Positions 35,942 to 44,473 of a stretch of 64,000 nt of DNA are shown here, piece by piece (position 1 is the first letter of the stretch; every line of letters begins with the position of its first letter). The DNA lies in the NCBI RefSeq assembly GCF_900149685.1, contig NZ_LT702999.1, forward strand, positions 620,001 to 684,000, read 5' to 3'. This DNA is from Erythrobacter sp. Alg231-14. GTDB taxonomy: Bacteria > Pseudomonadota > Alphaproteobacteria > Sphingomonadales > Sphingomonadaceae. The notes beneath the pieces were generated by a model. That model had not been told where the DNA came from and made no database searches. It saw nothing but the letters and a program-made list of their open reading frames with translations. A program made the translations under genes and the position numbers.

Positions 35942-37053
35942 TACGGTTCGATCACGATACCTTTGGCCGGATCGACCGTGCCGCCAATCATGGTCAAATA
36001 GGTTTCGCGCGCCGCGTCCAACCCTTTGAGCGACACAATATCCACTGTGCCTTCGACCGCGCTGAGGAAACCGTGCCATGTCTTGGCGATCATCTTGCCA
36101 CCTTCGATGGGGCCGTGCTCTTTGAAAAACGCAACGAAGTGGTCAGGTGCAAACAACAAGACTGGCTTTGGTCCCGGTAGATCGGTTGCGCCGCCCATCG
36201 CAGCGCCGCGATCCTCAATATGGGTCGCGCCAACAAGGCAGGAATATTTGAGGCTGTCCCCAAAATGTCCGTGAATGCTGGCCAGCAATTTGGCGTTGCC
36301 AGCAAAATCGACGCTCACGCTGTTTTCAGTCGCGACCTTTGATAGGTCATCATAGGCTACCACATCGTCATACAAGCCGGTCGATTTCACGAAATCGACA
36401 TTGCCCGGCGAAGTTAGGCCGATGCGTTTTACACCGGGTGAATTTTGCTTTGCCACGCTTGCAAGACCCATCGCGGTTTTGGACGAGGCGCTGGTGAGGA
36501 TCACCTGCTCTGCACCAAACCAGCTTTCTGACCGCATGAAATAATCAATGATAAAGCCGGTTTTGAACAGCGGGCCGTAGATCATCCGCTCATTCTCACG
36601 CGCGGGATCATGCTCAGGATCGGCGGCAAGACGGGTGTAATTGTTGTAAACCGGGCTCATCGGTTGGCGATAATCGGTCTTGTCTGAGAAGCTGGCCGCG
36701 GTCACATTGCCTGGCACAACATCCAAATGGCTGCCCATCGGAAGATAGCCGTAAACCCGCTCACCCACGGCGATGTCGGCGCTGTTGCTTTCAATCACTT
36801 TGGCATGGCCCCACATGGGTACGATGCCCAACCCATCGGCGTTGTCGGCCTTAGGCGGGAAGAAATTCCAGTAACCGAAACCATCACCCACCACGGCATA
36901 TGTGATGTTGTTCGCTGTGACAGAGAAGCTTTCAACCACCATCCGAACCGCGCCATCGGCCAAAGCACCTAAGTCGGCGACCGCAACCGCGGCGTTGGTG
37001 AGTGCGTCCTTCTGGACGTGGACTTGTTGTAGAGTGGCTGCAGCTTGTGACAT
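35941..37053 (-). CDS. DUF2855 family protein
   Basis: The product has 370 residues. The sequence has the DUF2855 features FGYWNFFPP, GLGIVPMWGHA and SASSKTAMGLA. The Rossmann-like second half suggests a distant relation to quinone oxidoreductase/MDR proteins, although a clear GxGxxG is missing. The function of the family is unknown. AGAGGAG lies 10 bases before the ATG. It is followed by the membrane protein in a TAATG junction. Confidence 0.85.
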   Translation of the reverse strand: MSQAAATLQQVHVQKDALTNAAVAVADLGALADGAVRMVVESFSVTANNITYAVVGDGFGYWNFFPPKADNADGLGIVPMWGHAKVIESNSADIAVGERVYGYLPMGSHLDVVPGNVTAASFSDKTDYRQPMSPVYNNYTRLAADPEHDPARENERMIYGPLFKTGFIIDYFMRSESWFGAEQVILTSASSKTAMGLASVAKQNSPGVKRIGLTSPGNVDFVKSTGLYDDVVAYDDLSKVATENSVSVDFAGNAKLLASIHGHFGDSLKYSCLVGATHIEDRGAAMGGATDLPGPKPVLLFAPDHFVAFFKEHGPIEGGKMIAKTWHGFLSAVEGTVDIVSLKGLDAARETYLTMIGGTVDPAKGIVIEP

Positions 37054-37089
37054 GTTCAGATATCTCCTCTTTGCAGAGAGTCTAGCCTA

Positions 37090-37767
37090 TCACGGTTCGC
37101 TTTCCCACCGTGTAGCAGCAATCGAAGGACGATTTTCACAAACGGCAAGCCACGCGGCCAGAGCATCGCATTGGCTGATACCGACTTGCCCTTGCGGTGT
37201 CAGCTGAAGGCCCCGAACGATCGGATACAAAAACACATCGGCTAGTGTGAAAGCCCCGGTTTCCCCGTTGTCCGATCGCAGCGCGGTCCACGCGCCGTCA
37301 TTGGCCAATTCCGCCTCCAAAAACCCCAATGCGCGGCTAATCTGAGGAAGTGCGCGCGCGATCTTGTCTTGATCCAGATCAAATCCGGCGACCCTGTGCA
37401 TGATCCACGGCATCACCAACCCGTTTTCGAACAGAGGAAATAGGTAGGCGTTGCCGATAGCGATCCATTTATCCATCACCGCACGTCCGGCAGGGTCACT
37501 GGGTTGGAGTGCGGAATTGTTGTGCGCGTTGTCGACATACTGCGTGATCGCCACAGTTTCGATCAATTCTAGACCATCGACCTCAACCACCGGCACTTTT
37601 CCAAAAGGGTGTCGATTGTTCGGAGAATTCGCAGCAGTCGCTTTAGTTTCGTGGGTTACGCCCGATTCTTCACAAACAATCTGAACAATGCGTGTGTATG
37701 TGGAGATGACCGTTCCATAAATGCGCAACTGCGCATCCGGGGCCGACGTCCTATCCATCGATTTCAT
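37090..37767 (-). CDS. glutathione S-transferase family protein
   Basis: The product has 225 residues. The thioredoxin-like N-terminal domain has the cis-proline block FGKVPVVEVDGLELIETVAI, and a helical C-terminal domain follows. An active-site serine or tyrosine may be among ISTYTRIVQ. The substrate is unknown. The ATG overlaps the stop of the upstream exported-protein gene (ATGA). A second ATG three codons in is possible. It stands in the dnaN operon. Confidence 0.85.
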   Translation of the reverse strand: MKSMDRTSAPDAQLRIYGTVISTYTRIVQIVCEESGVTHETKATAANSPNNRHPFGKVPVVEVDGLELIETVAITQYVDNAHNNSALQPSDPAGRAVMDKWIAIGNAYLFPLFENGLVMPWIMHRVAGFDLDQDKIARALPQISRALGFLEAELANDGAWTALRSDNGETGAFTLADVFLYPIVRGLQLTPQGQVGISQCDALAAWLAVCENRPSIAATRWESEP

Positions 37768-38213
37768 TCAGACGGTTCGGTGACTTGCTCATCTTGCGCC
37801 GCCGGGTCGGACACTGGTGGCGCAGTCGATACCCGTGACATCACGCTGGTCACTTCCTGCAACCGTGCGCTGAACGCGCGCATCCGGACCGAACAAATCT
37901 GCTGCAGCTCGGCTGGATTTAGGTCGAGGTAGATCGGATAACGTTCTGCAAACGCATCAGCAATTTCGATTCCGCGCTGCGCTTCGTAGCGACCAACAAA
38001 GTAAGTCAAAGCCGATGTAAGCCCCAACCGATTGTCGGGGGTCATCGCCGCTTCGCTTTCCGCCATGAGAGCACCGATAAAGATGGCACAATCCAGATCA
38101 GATTCCGCATTGAACGCCGGCTCAAACGCCTCATCTTGCGCATGAAGCGGTGTGAACGCGACCAAAGCCGCCCCCAATGTCAGCCCGATCCGGGTCGCTG
38201 CGCGGATCATCAA
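37764..38213 (-). CDS. exported hypothetical protein after dnaN
   Basis: The product has 149 residues. A signal peptide ends at AFTPLHA. The mature protein is helical (LDCAIFIGALMAESEAAM, ICSVRMRAFSARLQEV) and has two cysteines that could pair. The tail is acidic (DPAAQDEQVTEPSE). It overlaps dnaN and the GST gene by four bases on each side, so the three are cotranscribed. No family is recognised. Confidence 0.75.
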   Translation of the reverse strand: MMIRAATRIGLTLGAALVAFTPLHAQDEAFEPAFNAESDLDCAIFIGALMAESEAAMTPDNRLGLTSALTYFVGRYEAQRGIEIADAFAERYPIYLDLNPAELQQICSVRMRAFSARLQEVTSVMSRVSTAPPVSDPAAQDEQVTEPSE

Positions 38214-39337
38214 ACGCGCATCGGCATAAGGACGTAAAGTGCCGCGCTGCCATCGTCTTCGCGGATCAATGTCGGAGCGCCCGCATCCGCGAGGTGCAAT
38301 TCGATCTCTGCGCTGTCAAATTGCCCCAGTATGTCTTTGAGATAATTGGCATTAAAACCGATCTCAAACCCTTCGCTGGAATAGGAAGCCGCCAATTCTT
38401 CGGCTGCGTTGCCGTTGTCGGGTGATGTGACCGACAATGTGACGCGATCATTATCCAAGCCCATTTTAACGGCCCGCGTTTTCTCGGTCGCGATGGTCGC
38501 AACCCGGTCGACACCTTGGAAAAATACCTTAGGGTCAACTTTCAAGATCTTGTCGTTACCCGTTGGAATAACACGACTATAATCCGGGAATGTTCCGTCG
38601 ATCAGTTTGCTGGTCAAGACCATACCGCCTTCGCCGGACAAGGTGAAACGCACTTTGCTGGCGGACAGATCGACCTGAACCGAACCATCCATCGCCTCTT
38701 CGAGCAGCTTGCGCAATTCCGCGACTGCTTTGCGGGGCACGATCACGTCGGGCATGCCCTCTGCGCCGTCAGGACGATCGAGAGTAAAGCGCGCCAATCG
38801 GTGGCCGTCTGTGGCCGCGGCTTTCAAAACCGGCTCATCCTCATCGGTCACATGCAGGAAGATGCCGTTGAGATAGTACCGTGTTTCCTCGGTTGAGATC
38901 GCAAAGCGCGTGGCATCGATCATCTGCGCCAAAGTGCGCGCGGGCAACTCGAACGAGGTGGGCAAGTCGCCCTCTACAATCACTGGGAAATCGTCGCGCG
39001 GCAATGTCGGCAATTTAAACCGGCTGCGCCCTGCCTTGATTTCCATCCGATTTTCGGCTGTCTCCAGGCTGACCTGGCTGCCATCGGGCAGTTTGCGCGC
39101 AATATCGAAGAGCAAATGCGCCGACACGGTGATCGCGCCGGGTGTTTCGACCGAGGCTGCGCTCATTGTTTCGACGACCTGAAGGTCGAGATCGGTGGCC
39201 ATCACCTTCACACTGCCGCCGTCCGACGCGTCGATCAGGACGTTGGAGAGGATGGGAATCGTGTTGCGGCGTTCAACCACCGACTGAACATGGGAGAGAC
39301 AACGCAAGAGCGTCGCGCGTTCGATCGTAGCCTTCAT
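38210..39337 (-). CDS. dnaN: DNA polymerase III beta subunit (sliding clamp)
   Basis: The product has 375 residues. Typical DnaN blocks are VVERRNTIPILSNVLIDA at the N-terminus, LNGIFLH in the middle, and a C-terminal SAALYVLMPMRV that matches the usual YVVMPMR ending. The clamp tethers polymerase III to DNA. It is not next to dnaA here; in alphaproteobacteria the two are often apart. An exported hypothetical and a GST gene follow with four-base overlaps. Confidence 0.97.
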   Translation of the reverse strand: MKATIERATLLRCLSHVQSVVERRNTIPILSNVLIDASDGGSVKVMATDLDLQVVETMSAASVETPGAITVSAHLLFDIARKLPDGSQVSLETAENRMEIKAGRSRFKLPTLPRDDFPVIVEGDLPTSFELPARTLAQMIDATRFAISTEETRYYLNGIFLHVTDEDEPVLKAAATDGHRLARFTLDRPDGAEGMPDVIVPRKAVAELRKLLEEAMDGSVQVDLSASKVRFTLSGEGGMVLTSKLIDGTFPDYSRVIPTGNDKILKVDPKVFFQGVDRVATIATEKTRAVKMGLDNDRVTLSVTSPDNGNAAEELAASYSSEGFEIGFNANYLKDILGQFDSAEIELHLADAGAPTLIREDDGSAALYVLMPMRV

Positions 39338-39493
39338 CAGGTTTACCCTACTTTATGTGCCTTAGATGGCGTCATAGGACGCGGAATCGCCCCAAAAACA
39401 CCGATTGGTTCGGGAAAACCTTAGCGAACCGGGCAAGGCGGGCAAGTTCAGGGCGCTAAGCGGCGGGATTCCCTTGGGGATAAGGGGCCGCAT

Positions 39494-40111
39494 TCAAACA
39501 AAAACGCGTGTTCCTGCGCCCTGTTGCCTTACGGCCTTTGCATATCGCGAAATCGCCGCTGCAATCTTTTCGCCCCCTTGGACAGACGGTTCGATCGGAT
39601 TGGCGTAATCTCCAATCTCAGGACAGATCAATCGCAAGTCGATCAAATCGACCCCCGCCGCATGAACATTCCGCGTGATTGCATCGTTAAAGATCGACAG
39701 TGCGGTCGTTATCAATGGCCCCATATTGGCATCGTAAATCGTGCAGAAGGCAACCGGTAGGTCCAACTGCCTGGCCAGTTGAACGGCACCGGCATGTTCG
39801 GGCGCAAACGCCCCGTTTGCCGCCATCAACACCGCCATCGCGCTGGCGATGGTTGCGGTCTTTTGTTCAAGCAATGCCGCATTGTGGAGCACATCGTTAC
39901 CGCCGGTCGAAACGATCAAATGGGTGGCGTCCGATGGCAAGTCGACCAATTGCGTCTCTACCTGACGGCTGATGCTGCCATCCACCGCAAGCAACGTGAC
40001 TTTGTCCTCTGGATCAAGGCACGCGCGCAATTGTGCCGCGACATCGGGGCCGCCATCCACATAGCTGGCATTGTCGAAGATAGAATCTCCGCACAGTACG
40101 ATGTGTTTCAC
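39494..40111 (-). CDS. SGNH/GDSL-type hydrolase
   Basis: The product has 205 residues. Block I is LCGDSIFDN, where the catalytic serine follows GD; block III is IVSTGGNDVL; a C-terminal DxxH equivalent is not clear. GDSL enzymes hydrolyse esters or act on lipids and polysaccharides. There is no signal peptide. It starts four bases after the fabG stop and is likely cotranscribed. Confidence 0.82.
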   Translation of the reverse strand: MKHIVLCGDSIFDNASYVDGGPDVAAQLRACLDPEDKVTLLAVDGSISRQVETQLVDLPSDATHLIVSTGGNDVLHNAALLEQKTATIASAMAVLMAANGAFAPEHAGAVQLARQLDLPVAFCTIYDANMGPLITTALSIFNDAITRNVHAAGVDLIDLRLICPEIGDYANPIEPSVQGGEKIAAAISRYAKAVRQQGAGTRVFV

Positions 40112-40115
40112 CGCA

Positions 40116-40880
40116 TCATCCCAACATCGCCATCCCGCCGTTCACGTGCAGTGTTTCACCCGTGACATAGCCCGCCTCACGGCTGGCAAGAAAGGCCACC
40201 GCTCCGCCTATATCATCGCCCTCGCCCATTTTGCCCGCGGGAATGCGCGCATTCAAAGCGTCTTTCTGTGCATCGGGAAGCTCGTCCGTCATGGCCGTGC
40301 GGATAAAGCCCGGTGCGACGCAATTGGCGGTAATGCCACGCGATGCGACTTCTTGCGCAAAACTTTTGGTCATGCCGGTCACGCCCGCTTTGGCCGCGGC
40401 GTAGTTCATTTGCCCCGGATTGCCGGTGCTGCCGACGACGCTGGTGATGTTGATGATCCGGCCAAACCGGGCTTTCATCATCGGACGGGCGCTGGCACGC
40501 ATAAGGCGGAAAATCGCTTCGAGATTGACGGAGATGACCTGATCCCATTCGTCATCCTTCATCCGCATCGCCAAATTGTCGCGCGTAATCCCGGCATTGT
40601 TCACCAGAATATCTATCCCTCCCAATGTATGGACCGTTGCAGGGATCAGTTCATCGACCTGCGTGCTATCGGAAAGATTGCAGGTGATCTCCACGTGATC
40701 GCCATCGTCGGGTGAACCGACCTCTGACATCAATTGTTCGCGAAAGGCGCGCAATTTGTCGCCATTCGATCCCGAAAGCGCAACGCGGGCGCCCTGTTTC
40801 GCCAATGCGATCGCAATCGCCGAACCAATTCCGCCGCTTGCGCCCGTGACCAGCGCGTTCATTCCGTTGAGTTGAAACAT
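40116..40880 (-). CDS. fabG: 3-oxoacyl-ACP reductase FabG
   Basis: The product has 254 residues. The SDR cofactor motif is TGASGGIGSA, with NNAGITRDNL after it. The catalytic set is S in NITSVVGSTG and Y-x3-K in MNYAAAKAG. The PGFIRTAMTDELPDAQ segment is typical of FabG. It reduces 3-oxoacyl-ACP in fatty-acid synthesis. It is separated from fabD (46 kb), and no acpP or fabF genes are adjacent. Confidence 0.93.
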   Translation of the reverse strand: MFQLNGMNALVTGASGGIGSAIAIALAKQGARVALSGSNGDKLRAFREQLMSEVGSPDDGDHVEITCNLSDSTQVDELIPATVHTLGGIDILVNNAGITRDNLAMRMKDDEWDQVISVNLEAIFRLMRASARPMMKARFGRIINITSVVGSTGNPGQMNYAAAKAGVTGMTKSFAQEVASRGITANCVAPGFIRTAMTDELPDAQKDALNARIPAGKMGEGDDIGGAVAFLASREAGYVTGETLHVNGGMAMLG

Positions 40881-41092
40881 GTAACCTCACCATACAATAT
40901 CAATTGCAGCTCTGTTGCGCGCCAAGCCATCCACGGTCAACCGATCAGGCGCGCATCGCACAATGATTCGTGTGCAAAGTTGATCCGCCTAGGCGCTGTT
41001 TAGCGACCATTCATTCGGTCGCTTTCGATGGCACCTGGTATCCGCGAAATCGAGCCGCAGCCTAAACCACCACCGAGTTTATTCGGCCCCAA
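40881..41092. other. intergenic region between DUF2269 gene and fabG
   Basis: These 212 bases precede fabG and should hold its promoter. No gene or clear repeat was seen. Confidence 0.4.
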
Positions 41093-41569
41093 TCACCAAA
41101 GGAGCGGCTTGCTAGTCATCAGCCAAAACACCGTCACCAGCCCTAAAAATGCTGGCCAACCCAGCGCAAACCACTGAAGCATCACGCGTTCGTAATCTGA
41201 CCCAAGCGGTTGATGGATATCTTGCGCTTCTTCTGCCAATCGTTGCGCCTTAATTTGCAGACGCACCACAGGTGCCCAACATAGAAATGCAGTGATATAA
41301 AGGACGTAGCTAACAAGCAGCCAAGGCTCAGTCAGCGTGTGACCCGAATGGTAAACCAGCCATAGTCCGCTGACAGGCTGAACGACACCGCTGGTGCCTG
41401 TAAAAATCCAATCGGCTTTGACCACCATGCGCCCCACGCTGGCAATAAGAGCAGGCTCCCGCGTTAGATGGGCGTTCCAAAAATACCAAGCCGTCCCTGC
41501 GCCAAAGCCAAACAGCACCGTGCTGCTGATGATGTGCAGGGTTTTGACCACCATATACAAGTCCATCAT
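41093..41569 (-). CDS. DUF2269-like integral membrane protein
   Basis: The product has 158 residues and four hydrophobic helices (MVVKTLHIISSTVLFGFG; WIFTGTSGVVQPVSG; a central SYVLYITAFLC helix; a C-terminal helix). VKTLHIISSTVLFG is the hallmark of DUF2269. The function is unknown. The ATG overlaps the stop of the SDR/DoxX gene by four bases, so the two probably act together at the membrane. Confidence 0.82.
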   Translation of the reverse strand: MMDLYMVVKTLHIISSTVLFGFGAGTAWYFWNAHLTREPALIASVGRMVVKADWIFTGTSGVVQPVSGLWLVYHSGHTLTEPWLLVSYVLYITAFLCWAPVVRLQIKAQRLAEEAQDIHQPLGSDYERVMLQWFALGWPAFLGLVTVFWLMTSKPLLW

Positions 41570-42852
41570 CGGTTATCCTTGATCGCGCCATGAACTGCGA
41601 TGAGCATCACTATGGGCAGGTTTTTTAACAATGGTCCCATCGGATCGAGCCACAATTGCGGCGAGGCCGCGCTGATCACTACTGTGTAGCCGACCACAAA
41701 AAGCAGTTGCACTCCGGTGCTCCATCGTCCCTTTTGATCGAACAAAACAAGGGCCGCTATTGCAATATCGGCGAGGCTAGCGCCGATCTGTAGCGGTGCG
41801 ATCATATGGTTGGCCGACCCAAAGGAAGCGGCAAGTTCCTGCGTCGCAACACGCCCATGAAACAGGCCAAGCCATGCCGATGCCAGCCAAAGAATGACTA
41901 AAATCGTGGTGATTGCGGGCCCGAGAAAGAACAGTTTAGCATGCCAGCGATCTTGAACCTGCGCAGGGCGCGCCAAAAGCGCATCGTCCAATCGGCGCGG
42001 CGTGAATCCAATCGCTTTGGCATAGGCCACGCTGTCGCCGGCATTGCCGGCGGCAAGCTGTGACAGACTGTTGGTCGAGATCGGCCCTGTGCCGACAAAG
42101 TCGCCAATACGGCCTGCGACACGCATCAATGGCATAGGAACAGGCACAAACCGCGGTCGCCCCATGCCAAGCCATGCGCGATAGCGTCCAAGCAATTGCT
42201 TGAGGTTGATCGTTTCAGGGCCAACCGGTTCTAAGACCTGTTTAGAAAAGCCCTCATTCCCGCAAATCAACGTTACACTGCGCGCCAAATCCCGCACATG
42301 AATCGGCGTGAATGGGAATTCACCGTCGCCGGGTATTGGAGTAAGAAACGGTATACCCGCCATACCTCTGATCAAAGAGGTTCCACCGTAACTTCCGTCG
42401 CCGTAGACCAAGGAAGGCCGAAGGATTGTCCAATCCAAATCGGTATCGCGCAGTGCTACTTCCCCGTTCAGTTTGGCAACAGAATAATCGGTCGTCACAT
42501 TGTCGCGGGCACTGATCGCAGAAATAAGAACTATCTGCGTCACCCCAACCTTTGACGCGGCAGAGTTGAGCGCCTTAGGGAAATCCACATGGATCGCCTC
42601 CATCTGACGCCCTCTTAAAATGCCCGCTGCGTTGACGACACAGTCCACGTTGTGGAGACGATCGCACCAATCGGCTTCATCAGTGGCGGTGGCCAAGTCC
42701 AATTCGTCAAAGTCAACCGAAGGGAATGCATCAGGCAGGTTTCCCGCACTGCGCACTACGCCCACGACATCGTGCCCCTTTGCCAAAAGGTCTGATACGA
42801 TATGACGGCCTATAAATCCGCCAGCACCCAACACCATTATTCGCATCTGCAA
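41566..42852 (-). CDS. NAD-binding atypical SDR fused to DoxX-like membrane domain
   Basis: The product has 428 residues. The N-terminal half is an NmrA/extended-SDR-like domain (VLGAGGFIGRHIVSDLLAKG, then LIRGMAGIPFLTPIPG). The C-terminal ~130 residues contain about four helices (FFLGPAITTILVILWLASAW onward), matching the DoxX-like extension seen in some YesF-type proteins. A membrane-tethered dehydrogenase or quinone-linked role is possible. Start at either of two close ATGs. It overlaps the DUF2269 gene. Confidence 0.83.
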   Translation of the reverse strand: MQMRIMVLGAGGFIGRHIVSDLLAKGHDVVGVVRSAGNLPDAFPSVDFDELDLATATDEADWCDRLHNVDCVVNAAGILRGRQMEAIHVDFPKALNSAASKVGVTQIVLISAISARDNVTTDYSVAKLNGEVALRDTDLDWTILRPSLVYGDGSYGGTSLIRGMAGIPFLTPIPGDGEFPFTPIHVRDLARSVTLICGNEGFSKQVLEPVGPETINLKQLLGRYRAWLGMGRPRFVPVPMPLMRVAGRIGDFVGTGPISTNSLSQLAAGNAGDSVAYAKAIGFTPRRLDDALLARPAQVQDRWHAKLFFLGPAITTILVILWLASAWLGLFHGRVATQELAASFGSANHMIAPLQIGASLADIAIAALVLFDQKGRWSTGVQLLFVVGYTVVISAASPQLWLDPMGPLLKNLPIVMLIAVHGAIKDNR

Positions 42853-42999
42853 TTCCAGTCTTAGTAAGAATAGCCCGATTGCATCATTTGTTTGGCGAAA
42901 AACCAGCTCTCAACCACGAATTACTGCTTTTGGAGCCGCCCGCATTGTGGCTACTCTTTGATCGGGTGGCTATTGCTCATCTGGACTTTGGTCACCCCT

Positions 43000-43473
43000 T
43001 TACCAGTCGAGATAATAGATCAAGGCCTTCTCTGGCTTGACCCCAAAGCTCTCATATAAGCCTATTGCGGGCGTGTTGTCGGGCTCTGTTCCCAACCAAA
43101 TCTCTTCAATATCCTCGTCATCGGCGCGCTCAAACACTTTGAGCATCAAGGCGCGCGCGACGCCTTGCCTGCGCCAAACGTCCCCTGTGCCGATCTCGTC
43201 AAGGTATAGCTCGGTCGGTTTGTCAGGATGAAGGTGGACGACGCACATGACCATGCCGACCACTAGGTCACCCGACATCGCGACGCACATCATATTCGCC
43301 GGGTTTGCCAAGTACGCCATTAAGCGGGCTGGGACGATCGCCTCATCAAAAACCCCGGCGGCAACATTTTCCAGGAGGTGGGCGTTGTCGGCATTGATCC
43401 AATGCAGTTCGAACTCAGCCGCTTTGCCGGGTTGGTGCGAAATTGATCCTGCGTTTTTCCCGGGTACGGTCAT
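43000..43473 (-). CDS. GNAT-family N-acetyltransferase
   Basis: The product has 157 residues from the ATG of MTVPGKNAGS, which has GGGAGA 8 bases upstream. The acetyl-CoA site is GDVWRRQGVARALM (RxxGxA), and the C-terminal block is IGLYESFGVKPEKALIYYLDW. It resembles aminoglycoside 3-N-acetyltransferase I-like GNAT proteins (DEAIVPARLMAYLANP). I would not infer resistance, because many unrelated GNAT proteins share this look. Confidence 0.85.
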   Translation of the reverse strand: MTVPGKNAGSISHQPGKAAEFELHWINADNAHLLENVAAGVFDEAIVPARLMAYLANPANMMCVAMSGDLVVGMVMCVVHLHPDKPTELYLDEIGTGDVWRRQGVARALMLKVFERADDEDIEEIWLGTEPDNTPAIGLYESFGVKPEKALIYYLDW

Positions 43474-43852
43474 CGGGCATTTCTCCCTCAACGATCTCAT
43501 ACCCCATTAACGCAGAAATGCGCCCCCCATAAAGATCTGTCGGGCATTGAAGTCGCGACAATGTGGGATCATGTCCGCTCGGTTGGATGCTGGATCATCG
43601 GCTTTGCTAATCCTTGCGATCAGCGGCTGCATCTAACCAGCCCAAAGACTGCTTTAAGCGGAGACCAAATGGTGCCTGCCCCCCATCTAAATTGCGGGCA
43701 GTGAAATTGGGCTCGGTGTTCCTTGAAACGAAACATTCAGTCCTGCAAACTCTTGAACGAAGAGCAAACTGTCCGTTAACGACCCAATTGCGAACGTTCG
43801 ATGGTTGAGCGTAGCTAATTCGATGAGGTCAAACTTCGGCACTCAAAGTCAA
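43474..43852. other. non-coding stretch between GNAT gene and prfH
   Basis: I see no convincing gene in these 379 bases on either strand, and no strong hairpin with a T-tract. Short open frames here have no recognisable start or composition. Confidence 0.45.
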
Positions 43853-44473
43853 TCAACGCCGCAATTTGAATTTAGGCCCTTCGTAACATCGTACCTCATT
43901 TCCGCGTTCAAGGTCTCGGTTCTCGCTCCACATGCTGCCTTTGGCGGCAGCCTCAGCTCTTTCACGCTTTTCCTCAAGCAGAAGCGATAGTCTGAGGCGG
44001 GCGATCTTTTTGTTCGCAAATTGTGATCGTTGATCTTGAGAGACGCTGGTTAGGCCGGTCGGGATATGGGTGGCGCGGACAGCGCTATCGGTCTTGTTGA
44101 CATGCTGTCCGCCGGGGCCTGACGCCCGAATAGCCTTGAATTTGATATCGGCATCTTTGAGATCAGGCATCTGATCCGGGCCAGAAAGTGATCGCACGCC
44201 GACATACCAGTTTTTGCGTTTGTGCTTGGGCCGGAACGGACTGGCTCCGACCCACCTTATGCTTCCTACCCGAGCAGCTGCAAATTCGTTTTCTTGCCTA
44301 CCCGAAACACGCATCAGCAGCGATCCAGCTGTGGCGGCATCGTTATCGACAAGCTCGCATTTTAGTCCCTCGGCTGATGCTTCCGTTGCGAATTTCTCTG
44401 CCAACCGAGCAATCACCCACTCGCATTCTTTTGGGCCATGCCCGGATGACAGATGAAGAATGATATCGCTCAT
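43853..44473 (-). CDS. prfH: peptide chain release factor-like protein PrfH
   Basis: The product has 206 residues. The GGQ motif is in RASGPGGQHVNKTDSAVRA (residues 121-123). The start SDIILHLSSGHGPKECEWV and the WVGASPFRPKHKRKNWYVGV segment are typical of PrfH, a short release factor that lacks the codon-recognition domain. PrfH is known to pair with an RtcB paralogue and to hydrolyse peptidyl-tRNA on ribosomes damaged in the decoding centre, so that RtcB can reseal the 16S rRNA. The ATG overlaps the rtcB stop by four bases, matching that two-gene system. Confidence 0.92.
   Translation of the reverse strand: MSDIILHLSSGHGPKECEWVIARLAEKFATEASAEGLKCELVDNDAATAGSLLMRVSGRQENEFAAARVGSIRWVGASPFRPKHKRKNWYVGVRSLSGPDQMPDLKDADIKFKAIRASGPGGQHVNKTDSAVRATHIPTGLTSVSQDQRSQFANKKIARLRLSLLLEEKRERAEAAAKGSMWSENRDLERGNEVRCYEGPKFKLRR

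Noticed and set aside
43000..43473. Aminoglycoside resistance acetyltransferase
   Set aside because: The protein is a GNAT enzyme with some AAC(3)-I-like look, but no residue pattern specific for aminoglycosides can be confirmed by eye.
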